Assembly (NCBI GenBank): GCA_934096025.1
Contig: CAKOLP010000030.1
Span: forward strand, 1-8,488
Reading direction: 5' to 3'
Length of the DNA: 8,488 bases
From: an uncultured Bacilli bacterium
GTDB taxonomy: Bacteria; Bacillota_I; Bacilli_A; RF39; UBA660
Shown: piece after piece, positions 1 through 8,200 of the stretch
How positions within the stretch are numbered: position 1 is the first letter of the stretch
How the letters are laid out: every line of letters begins with the position of its first letter
Position numbers and translations under genes: made by a program
Notes under the pieces: generated by a model
The model's input: the letters and a program-made list of their open reading frames with translations, nothing else
The model's database searches: none
What the model was told of the DNA's origin: nothing

Positions 1-280
1 CAAATAGGGTTTCGTTTTTACTGTTTTGAAGTAAATCTTGACTCTCTTCTAATAAACGATAGGAAGGAAACCAATAGATATTTAAATGATTTTTAACAAT
101 TAAAGAAATTATTTTATTAGAAATAATCAAATCATCACCTATTAATTCTAAAATAACAAAGTGTTGATAACCAATATAAAAATCATTTAATTTAATTTTG
201 GTTGTTTCTATTTGTTTATCAATAGGATTTTTATCAAGACCTATTAGTTTTAAAATTTCATTCCAAATTCTCTTTTTCAT
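1..280 (-). CDS. Unrecognised hypothetical protein, N-terminal 93 residues only
   Basis: An open frame starts at ATG 280-278 and runs off the left edge of the window after 93 full codons, so stop and total length are unknown. The product begins MKKRIWNEILKLIGLDKN and continues with alternating Lys/Asn-rich and Ile/Leu-rich stretches (for example GYQHFVILELIGDDLIISN at about residues 39-57, and IYWFPSYRLLEE at about 71-82). It shows no signal peptide, no clear membrane segment and no InlB-type repeat, so it looks cytoplasmic and unrelated to its two neighbours. I do not recognise the family. The start is the only Met in the visible frame, and an in-frame TAA lies four codons upstream (290-292). 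No Shine-Dalgarno sequence precedes it; a TAAAAT hexamer six bases before the ATG may be a -10 element giving a leaderless message. It is separated from the upstream lipoprotein gene by a terminator, so it is probably transcribed independently. Its Lys/Asn/Ile composition and lack of in-frame stops over 280 bases support a real gene. Confidence 0.68.
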   Translation of the reverse strand, partial: MKKRIWNEILKLIGLDKNPIDKQIETTKIKLNDFYIGYQHFVILELIGDDLIISNKIISLIVKNHLNIYWFPSYRLLEESQDLLQNSKNETLF

Positions 281-324
281 ATTATTATTTTACCGTATAA
301 ATGTTAATTTATTATTAATTTTTT

Positions 325-362
325 AAAAAAATGTGGATAAGACTAATAGAATCTCATCCACA
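325..362 (-). terminator. Rho-independent terminator of the 22-repeat lipoprotein gene
   Basis: On the minus strand an 11-bp stem (TGTGGATGAGA with TCTTATCCACA, one G-U pair, extendable by one A-T pair) closes a 9-base loop (343-351). A run of seven T follows (331-325). It begins 14 bases after the TAA stop of the lipoprotein gene, the right place and orientation. Read on the plus strand, the hairpin lacks a following T-run, so it acts on the minus strand only. Confidence 0.88.
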
Positions 363-376
363 TAAATAATTTGATT

Positions 377-3300
377 TTATTTAAATAAATCCTTTTTTTT
401 AAATACCACAATATCTACTTTCATCACTCCACTAATGTTATCAATTTCTTGGAATATAGCTTTAAAAGTCATATTATAAGCTGGCATTCTTGAAGGTATC
501 TCTTGATCCCAACCTATAAATTTATAACCTTCTTTAACCGGTGGTGTAGGAATTGTTACTTTACTCTTATAATCACCTTTAATTTCAATATAAACAACAT
601 CATCAACCATAAAGGTTAAAGTGTATTGATTTATTTTGAATATCGCCGTAATTTCCATATTGTAAGCTGGCATTCTTTGAGGTATTTCTTGATTCCAACC
701 AACAAACGTAAATCCTTGTAGAACCGGATCATCAATTGATGGAATTAATGTATCATAATATTGAGTTATCATACGTTTTACTTCACCATCAACGATAAAT
801 TTAATCGTATAGGTGTTAGTAATCCAGTTTGCATATAATGTTAAATCACCGGTTACTAAAGTATCGAAATCATATAAGTTATAACAGTTATAATCTAAGT
901 ACCAACCATCAAAAGTATAACCAGTACAAACTAATTCAGCAGGTTCTTTAACCTTAGATCCGTACTCTATTAATTGACTTGGTGGTAAAGTTCCTTTACC
1001 AGCATTTTCATAAGTATTAACAAAAGTTATCGTATAAGTATTAATTTGCCATTTTGCGTAGAAAGTTAAATCACCGATTGTGCCTTTGTTAACTTCCGTT
1101 ATAACATTACCATTAAAGTCATCACTATTATACCATCCCATAAAGGTGTAACCCGTTTTAGTAGGATTTTCTAATTTGAAAGTAGGAGTTTCAACAGTAT
1201 AATTACTAGTATATTTTCCCGTAAAACTACCATCATATAAAACATACGTAATTGCATAAGTTATTATATCAAACTGAGCTGTAAAAGTCATATCACAAGC
1301 TGGCATGTTTGTTGGAACTTCTTTATCCCAACCAATAAATGTATAACCGGTTTTAGTAGGATCATCTGGCTTAGTAATAACCGTGTTGTAATCTTGAGTT
1401 ATCTTGGTTAACACTTCATCACCAACAATAAATGTAAGTGTATATTGGTTAATTTCCCATTTTGCGAATAACTTAATATTCATAGTTGTTCCGGTAGTAA
1501 TACGCTCAATACTTGCGCCTATACATTCAACATTATCATACCAACCTTTAAAACTATATCCTTCTTTTACTGGAGCTAGTAAAATAATTGTTGGTGTATT
1601 AATTGTGAATTCTTTAGGATTAGATAAGTCATTAGTTCCGCCATCTAAATCATATTCAATCGTATAAATAACCTCTTCCATAACAGCTTCAATTGTTAAA
1701 TCACTAGCTGGCATAGTGGCAGGAATTTCCCTTTCCCATTTTATGAAATTATAACCAGTAACGATTGGATCATCAATTTTTTCAATATTAGCTAGATATA
1801 ATTTTTTAACTTTTAAATATACTTCACCATTAACTAAAAGAGTTAAAGTATATTCATTTAAATTCCATTTAGCGTATAAAGTTATATCTTCTGTTACTAA
1901 AGTAGAAAAATCGTATATTTTAGTAAGATTAGAATCTTGATACCAAGCATCAAATGTATATCCGGCTACTTCTTCCATCACTGGCATTTTAGCTTGCGTA
2001 TTATAATCAACTACTTGTACAATTGTTTTCGTATTTAACATAAGATCAACAAAGGTTACTTTATAACCATTTATTTGCCATTTAGCATACAATGTTAAAT
2101 CACCAAAAGTTCCTAAAGGAATTTCGGTAATAGCATTAGTAGAACCATCTTCATCAATAAACCAACCTATAAACTTATAACCGGTTTGATGAGGAACTGG
2201 TAAGAAGAAATTAGGCGTTTCAATTGTGTAGTCTTTTACATATTCGCCTTCAATTTCACCACCAGATAATACATATGTAATGTTATAAGTCACTAAATCC
2301 CATTTTACTGTTAATTTAAGATCATGAGCAGGCATCTTCTCAGGCACTTCTTCAATAAAATTATTAAATCGATAACCATCTTTAGTAGAACTTACATTTA
2401 ACAGAATTGTACTATTATATTTTAAAACAATTGGATCGATAGGAGTACCGCCAGAGGTATCAAAAGTGATTTTATATTCATTAATTTCCCATTTTGCGTA
2501 AAGCGTAAAATCACCGGTTACTAAAGTATTAAAATCATATTCATTGATACAAGTCTTTTCTTGATACCAACCCACAAATGTATATCCTGTTTCAACTAAG
2601 TCATTAGGTCTTACAACCTTACTACCATAATCAACAATTTGAAGTTCAGGGGCAATTCCTAAACCGTTATTATCAAAAGTAATTGTATGTTTATCTACAT
2701 TCCATTTTGCGTATAAAACAAGATTTCCAGTACTACCGGTTTTAATCTTTTCTATAGCTTCACCATCAAATTTTTGATTTAAGTACCAACCATCAAACTT
2801 ATAACCCTCTTTTGAAGGTATTGGCAAAATAATATCTAAAGATTTAATATTATAATTTTCAATATATTTACCAGTAATTTTTCCACCATCTAGATTGTAA
2901 GTAATTGTATAGGTGATAATGCTCCATAAAGCAGTTAAATTCAAATCATAATCAGGCATTTTTTCAGGCACATTAATATCCCAACCAAGGAATTTGTAAC
3001 CATCTTTGATAGGGTTATCTGGTAAAACAATTAAAGAATCATATGCAAATGTTAAGGAAGAAATTTGATTTCCACCCGCAGTATCAAAAGTAATTTTATA
3101 ATAATTAATATTCCACTTAGCATATAGCTCTAAGTTCTTATAAGTACCTCTTTCAACACTATACATAGGATTTGAAAGATAAGATGAATCTTGATACCAA
3201 CCACCAAAAGTAAATCCTTTTTTCGTTGGTAATGGTAAACTAAAACTATCACTATCAACTCTAAAAGAAGTAGGATATTCATCTGGCATAATACCATCAT

Positions 3301-5098
3301 TTACATGATATGTAATTGTATAAATATCTTGGCCCCAATTAGCGGTAAAGAAGATATCACCAGTAGAGCCAGCTTTAATTGTTACATCCATTGTTAAGTC
3401 ATCTAAAGTAGGTGAAGTCCAACCAATGAAGGTGAATCCCGCTTTGGTAGGTCTTTCTAACTTTATATCACTAGATAAAATTGTATAGGTATCGGGATTT
3501 GAGGAACTATTGATTCCACCATCCAAATAATAAGTAATTTTATAATTAATTAAAGTCCATTTTGCGTAGAACACTTTCGTACCACAAGTACCCTTAGCTA
3601 TCATACTGACAACATAACCAGTAAAATCTTCTAATTCATACCAACCATCAAAGTGATATCCATTCTTGGTAGGCAAAGGTAAAACAAAGGAATTAGATTC
3701 AATTGTATAACTTGTTATATAGTTATCTGGCATAACACCATCATTTACAAAATACATTATTTGATAAGTAACAATATTCCACTCAGCTTTTAGAGTTAAG
3801 TCGTAAGCTGGCATTGTTGATGGCACATCATCACCCCAACCAGCAAAAGAATAACCATCTCTTGTAGGTATTAAATTAGTTAAATCAATAGGACTTCCAT
3901 AATCTAAAATCATCTTATCAATAATGCTACCACCGGAAGTATCAAATGATAAAGTATATTGATTAATCTCCCATTTAGCATATAACGTTAAATCACTCGT
4001 TATTGAAATATTAAAATTAAAAGCACTTGTACATTCTTCATCAGTAAACCAACCTGAAAAAGTATAACCAACCTCACTAGGCGTTAAAGGCATTTTAGCA
4101 GTAGAACCATAATTCACTTTTTGACTTAAAATTTCGCTACCATGTCCTAATAAATTAAAATCAACCGTAAATGTATTAATGCTCCACTTAGCATAAATGG
4201 TAACTTCTTCCGTACTACCTTTTTTAATAGTTGTAACTTCTTCCCCTATAAAATCTACATTATCAAACCAGCCAAGGAAAGTATAACCTTCTTTTAAAGG
4301 AACTGGAAGGGTAATATCATCATCTTCGATTGTATAAGTAGTTGGATATAATCCATCAAGAATTCCACCATCTAATTCATAATTAATTTTATATTTATTT
4401 AGGGACCATTTAGCATTGAAATTTAAATCTTTCGCTGGCATTTTAGCAGGAATTTCACTATCCCAACCAATAAAAGTATAACCGACTTTACTTGGATCTT
4501 TAGGAGCTTTTATACTTTCGCCAAATTCTTTTTCGTCACTTTCATAAGTTTTACCATCTACTGTAAAGGTAAGATTATATTTATTAATCTCCCACTTAGC
4601 ATATAAGGTTCTTTCACTTTTTACTTCTTTTGAAAAATCATAACTGATATTTAAAGCAGCATCGATATACCAACCAACAAAGGTATAACCAGTAGCTGTT
4701 GGAACAGGGGGAACTTCAACTTTTTGACCATATTGAACCATTTGTGAATCAATATCTTTTCCATGCCCATTCATATTAAATTCTACTTTAAATGTAGCTA
4801 CCACCCACTTAGCATAAAAAGTTAAATCACCAGTTGTTCCACTAGTAATTTTAATCGTTGCGGCACCTAAAAAACGAGGATTATCATACCAGCCTCCAAA
4901 TGTATAACCTTCTTTTGAAGGTGCTGGTAACGATATGTCAGAATCATTTTCATTATATTTTGTGGCATAAACATCCGGCATAATACCTTCATCGACAACG
5001 TATTTTATACTATATTCGCCACTTTTTTTACATGATGTTAATCCAAATATCACAAGTATACTAAATAACATTAGAAAAATCTTTATTTTTTTCTGCAT
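377..5098 (-). CDS. Giant repeat lipoprotein, 22 InlB B-like repeats in A-B-C cassettes
   Basis: The gene encodes a complete 1573-residue protein, probably a membrane-anchored surface stalk, coat protein or adhesin (inference). Residues 1-23 form a lipoprotein signal peptide: Lys at 3, 4 and 6, a hydrophobic core, and lipobox LTSC with the lipidated Cys at 23. Residues 26-1552 are 22 tandem units of the InlB B-repeat/Listeria-Bacteroides repeat type (Flg_new). Most carry the hallmarks Y-x-I-T-[FY] at the start, GYTFxGW in the middle and YAKW at the end. Three classes recur: A (74 residues, GT-x-GDLTLYAKW), B (71 residues, YDFxTLVTGDLTLYAKW) and C (62-64 residues, EIPxxMPAxDLT). The last 21 residues are non-repetitive, Lys-rich and end KKKDLFK, with no LPXTG, SLH or membrane segment, so the N-terminal lipid is the only visible anchor. 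No catalytic domain is present. Listeria InlB B-repeats have a small beta-grasp-like fold, so the product should be a long chain of small domains. The start is fixed by a strong RBS 6 bases upstream and by the signal peptide. It has its own promoter and terminator and is probably monocistronic. An 8-A run near the 3' end (393-400) could slip, but would alter only the last few residues. Confidence 0.97.
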   Translation of the reverse strand: MQKKIKIFLMLFSILVIFGLTSCKKSGEYSIKYVVDEGIMPDVYATKYNENDSDISLPAPSKEGYTFGGWYDNPRFLGAATIKITSGTTGDLTFYAKWVVATFKVEFNMNGHGKDIDSQMVQYGQKVEVPPVPTATGYTFVGWYIDAALNISYDFSKEVKSERTLYAKWEINKYNLTFTVDGKTYESDEKEFGESIKAPKDPSKVGYTFIGWDSEIPAKMPAKDLNFNAKWSLNKYKINYELDGGILDGLYPTTYTIEDDDITLPVPLKEGYTFLGWFDNVDFIGEEVTTIKKGSTEEVTIYAKWSINTFTVDFNLLGHGSEILSQKVNYGSTAKMPLTPSEVGYTFSGWFTDEECTSAFNFNISITSDLTLYAKWEINQYTLSFDTSGGSIIDKMILDYGSPIDLTNLIPTRDGYSFAGWGDDVPSTMPAYDLTLKAEWNIVTYQIMYFVNDGVMPDNYITSYTIESNSFVLPLPTKNGYHFDGWYELEDFTGYVVSMIAKGTCGTKVFYAKWTLINYKITYYLDGGINSSSNPDTYTILSSDIKLERPTKAGFTFIGWTSPTLDDLTMDVTIKAGSTGDIFFTANWGQDIYTITYHVNDGIMPDEYPTSFRVDSDSFSLPLPTKKGFTFGGWYQDSSYLSNPMYSVERGTYKNLELYAKWNINYYKITFDTAGGNQISSLTFAYDSLIVLPDNPIKDGYKFLGWDINVPEKMPDYDLNLTALWSIITYTITYNLDGGKITGKYIENYNIKSLDIILPIPSKEGYKFDGWYLNQKFDGEAIEKIKTGSTGNLVLYAKWNVDKHTITFDNNGLGIAPELQIVDYGSKVVRPNDLVETGYTFVGWYQEKTCINEYDFNTLVTGDFTLYAKWEINEYKITFDTSGGTPIDPIVLKYNSTILLNVSSTKDGYRFNNFIEEVPEKMPAHDLKLTVKWDLVTYNITYVLSGGEIEGEYVKDYTIETPNFFLPVPHQTGYKFIGWFIDEDGSTNAITEIPLGTFGDLTLYAKWQINGYKVTFVDLMLNTKTIVQVVDYNTQAKMPVMEEVAGYTFDAWYQDSNLTKIYDFSTLVTEDITLYAKWNLNEYTLTLLVNGEVYLKVKKLYLANIEKIDDPIVTGYNFIKWEREIPATMPASDLTIEAVMEEVIYTIEYDLDGGTNDLSNPKEFTINTPTIILLAPVKEGYSFKGWYDNVECIGASIERITTGTTMNIKLFAKWEINQYTLTFIVGDEVLTKITQDYNTVITKPDDPTKTGYTFIGWDKEVPTNMPACDMTFTAQFDIITYAITYVLYDGSFTGKYTSNYTVETPTFKLENPTKTGYTFMGWYNSDDFNGNVITEVNKGTIGDLTFYAKWQINTYTITFVNTYENAGKGTLPPSQLIEYGSKVKEPAELVCTGYTFDGWYLDYNCYNLYDFDTLVTGDLTLYANWITNTYTIKFIVDGEVKRMITQYYDTLIPSIDDPVLQGFTFVGWNQEIPQRMPAYNMEITAIFKINQYTLTFMVDDVVYIEIKGDYKSKVTIPTPPVKEGYKFIGWDQEIPSRMPAYNMTFKAIFQEIDNISGVMKVDIVVFKKKDLFK
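443..5023 (-). repeat. 22-unit protein repeat array with A-B-C higher-order period
   Basis: The units, in protein order, are A B C / A B C / A A A C / A B C / A B C / A C / A B C C. The cassettes lie at 5023-4397, 4396-3770, 3769-2915, 2914-2291, 2290-1670, 1669-1262 and 1261-443. The four regular ABC cassettes are 209, 209, 208 and 207 residues long, a DNA period near 624 bases. A units are 74 residues (the first 76 with its leader), B units 71 (the last 75) and C units 62-64. Units 1, 7 and 9 form a subtype of A with V-[ND]-[DE]-G-[IV]-MPD where other A units have LDGG or close variants. Unit 13 (C) has lost the GW motif. Units 16, 18, 21 and 22 (C) lack the final AKW; in 18, 21 and 22 the Trp position is Phe. 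The boundaries were assigned by eye at the Tyr-x-[IL]-x-[FY] strand that opens each unit. Confidence 0.93.
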
Positions 5099-5100
5099 AA

Positions 5101-5109
5101 CCTTCCTCC
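5101..5109 (-). promoter_or_regulatory. Strong Shine-Dalgarno site of the lipoprotein gene
   Basis: The minus strand reads GGAGGAAGG followed by TT and the ATG. The GGAGG core sits six bases before the start codon, close to ideal spacing for a low-GC Gram-positive-type ribosome. It fixes the start of the 1573-residue protein. Confidence 0.93.
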
Positions 5110-5143
5110 AATTAATTTTAATACATTTAGTTATTCTATTCTT

Positions 5144-5172
5144 ATTATACCATAAATGTAATTATATAACAA
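5144..5172 (-). promoter_or_regulatory. Sigma-A-like promoter of the lipoprotein gene
   Basis: A perfect -10 hexamer TATAAT (5149-5144) is preceded, after a 17-base spacer, by TTGTTA (5172-5167; 4 of 6 to TTGACA). The expected transcript start near 5137 gives a leader of about 40 bases containing the RBS. A second TATAAT lies at 5166-5161 with TTGATT (5187-5182) 15 bases upstream. That alternative overlaps the upstream terminator stem and has a short spacer, so I favour the first. No operator-like palindrome or riboswitch is visible in the leader. Confidence 0.8.
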
Positions 5173-5174
5173 AC

Positions 5175-5213
5175 AAAAAGTAATCAAGACTAGAAAAAAC
5201 TTGATTACTTTTT
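5175..5213 (-). terminator. Rho-independent terminator of the upstream giant surface-protein gene
   Basis: A perfect 14-bp inverted repeat, AAAAAGTAATCAAG with CTTGATTACTTTTT, encloses an 11-base loop (5189-5199). It starts 9 bases after the TAA stop at 5224-5222 and ends in five T on the minus strand. The A and T flanks make it formally able to terminate in both directions, but no plus-strand gene reaches it. Its end is two bases from the -35 element of the next gene. Confidence 0.92.
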
Positions 5214-5221
5214 ATTTATTT

Positions 5222-8200
5222 TTATTTATTGATAATGTTTAGCTCTACCGTAACATAATAGTATTTTATTACAATTAGAACCATATCAATTTCTGTTACA
5301 TTCATAACATCTAATGTTGTCTTCAAGGTATTAATTTTACCCGTAGAATATTTATAAATATTACCAACAAGGCTTCCTTTTGACACTAAAGTTCCTTTAA
5401 CAATACACTCAGCACCAAATGATACACTTGGTGTTTGTTTAGCAATGTTTTCGAAAGCTTTTGTTGAAGTATTATATTTAACACAATAATTATAATATGC
5501 ATACCACATCTTATGATTGTAGATATATGAAAGTTCATTATCTACACCAGACAAACTAGTAATATCATCCTTCAAATAATTATAATTATCAGCATAATCG
5601 CTATAGAAAATAACATTAGTGTTATCATCAAATGTCAAACTTGCTCCCTCTTCAACTGTAAGTGATGAGCCTGGTAAGAACTTATAAGAATTTTCTTTCA
5701 AAATACCATTACCGCTCTTTACATTGATTCGCATAAAGCCGATTGGCATTGCCATTAAAGTACTTGTTTTAATTCCATAACCTTGAATTTCAATAGAAAT
5801 ATAGTTATCTTTGAAATCACCATAAATGTCTAGAACTTCTCGTTGGGTTGTATCTTGATGTCTAGATGTAAATGATGAATTCATACCAGAATCTACTAAA
5901 GAAATAGCACCAGTAGTTTGATTTAAAGTATTATAAGTGTCTTCAGCGCTATGAACAACATAAGCGGTAGGTGAAGTAAGTTCAAATAATCCTCCTGTAC
6001 CAATGAAACATAAGAATGATTTTTGTATCCATGCACCAGCTGCATAAATTTGCGTCCAAGCATCAAACTTAGCACCATAAACTATGGTTGTTTTACAACT
6101 AATATTATGGAAAGAATAACTTTCAAATGGGAAAATATTAATATTTCTTCTCGCAAGGGCAACTGATCCACCTGGCCAATCATAAATACATAATACATCA
6201 GTAATCAAAGCACCCGATACGGTTTCAATACTACCGGCTCCTCCAACAAAGCCCCAAGCATTTAAGGTAGCTGTTGAATTAATTATTATCTTACCATCAT
6301 TCATTAAGAATCCATGGGATTCAACATAAGAATTACTGTCAACAATTTCACCACCAACGGTTAAATTACCATTAATAGTTAAAGTCACTCCGGAAGCGAT
6401 TTTTAGGATAGAATGAACAGCACTATAGGCAGTCTTCTTCGTATTAAGTAAATTAATATAACCATCATTTTCAACATCACTTCTATTGTAAGGTAAAATA
6501 ATCTTAACATTAGCAGGCATATTGATATTCTTCGTTAGCGTATTATTCTTAAGATCAATTTTATAACTTGAAGTTGTAAAGTTGTATGTTCCACTATTAA
6601 AGTTATAAGCATTTATCGTTGTTTGATTAGTTATGCAATCGCCAGCTAAAATTGTTTTACTATCATAATTTGCTGTACCAAATAATCTTAAATATAAATT
6701 TTTTGTTTGACCTGCACAATATGTGAAAGCTTCATCAACAGTTTCAAAGAAAATAGCTTCTTTGTAATTAAAGTTATCCGTTTCAACAATAGCCGAATCA
6801 CTAACAATTGCGGATGGTTGAACACAAAGAACAATAATTGTCAATTCATCTTTGTCATTATCAACATGGAAAATCATATTATCGTTTATATCTTTACGGT
6901 TACTATTATCGTATAATGGTGTTATATAATTCCAATTTATTTCATCGAAAGTTGTCATATAGAAGACATTTAAGTTGCCACTTCTTATTACAATCTGTCT
7001 AGATAGTCCAGCAATCTTATCGCCCCATTTAATATGATCTAAACTTATTCCAGCAATCTTATTCACAAAATCGAATTTTGCAAGAGTTGCCATGTTGTCT
7101 TTATCTTTATAGATGATATTGACATTGAAATAACGATCGGTTCTTATTGCCTTAATGGTCATATTAGAAGTTATATTAGAAAGTTTCTTAGTAATATTAT
7201 CATACGTAGCATTTATACTAGAACCATCGGCGTTTACCCATGTAACATTATATCTATATGAGTTATAATTGTATTTAACTGATAAATCAATTTCACCATA
7301 TCGAGAATTAAATGTTCCTAAACTACCACCTGACTCATCATAAGCTGTAACAATAAATACCTCTTCTTGCCAATGAGCATATAAGTTCATATTACCAACA
7401 CTATTATTTAATTCTGTAACTTTAGTTCCGCCTACTTTTTCTGTATACCAACCAAGGAAAATATAATATTTTCTTGTAGGATTATTTAAGACATAGTAAT
7501 CTTCAACAGTATAAGTTAAAGGATTAGTAACCTTATCAGCAGGATGAGCACTATCTTGTTCATCGTTTAAATAATAATTAATTGTATATGTATTTATACT
7601 CCATACCGCATATAAAACAACTACATCATTAGGTGTTGTTGATAAGTTAACAATAACTGTTTCATCAAGGTAAGTTGGTGTTGTAGCATTCTTATCTTCT
7701 GACCAACCAAGGAATGTATATCCTTTTCGTAAATAACTATTTTTAGTTAAACGGAAAGTTACATCATAAGTAAGATGAGAATTTTCCATTTGACCGGATG
7801 TAGAACCATTACCATCATATTTAATTGTATAAGTATTAGCACTCCATACTGCATATAAAGTAACAACACTACCATTTTCTGTTGCTAAATTAATAACGCC
7901 AGTTTCATCAGTATAATCAACTTGTTTAGATCCTTTAGTCTTTGTCCAACCAAGGAAAGTATAACCAATCTTTTCATATCTATTCTTATTTAAGTTCTTT
8001 AAAATATCATAAACATGTGTAGAATTTTCCATTTGACCAGATGTAGCACCATTACCATCATATTTAATTGTGTAAGTATTAGCACTCCATACCGCATATA
8101 AAGTAACAACACTACCATTTTCAGTTGCTAAGTTAGATACGTTTTCCATATCTTTGTATGTAGCCGTTTTAGCATTCTTATCTTTTGACCAGCCAAGGAA

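Noticed and set aside
325..362. Bidirectional terminator at the left intergenic hairpin
   Set aside because: On the plus strand the stem is followed by TAAATAATTTG rather than a T-run, and there is no plus-strand gene to terminate.
1404..1667. Open frame of 87 codons on the plus strand
   Set aside because: It lies wholly inside the lipoprotein gene on the opposite strand, within repeat-encoding sequence, has no RBS, and its product resembles no protein; it is a shadow of the repeat codons.
5222..5290. Hydrophobic C-terminus of the right-hand protein as a membrane anchor
   Set aside because: The stretch IDMVLIVI is only about eight residues and is followed by Lys, three Tyr and Glu, too short and polar for a membrane helix; no LPXTG precedes it.
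6707..6916. Open frame of 69 codons on the plus strand
   Set aside because: It is fully contained in the large minus-strand surface-protein gene, has no RBS or promoter, and its composition is that of antisense to an Asn/Ile/Asp-rich frame.
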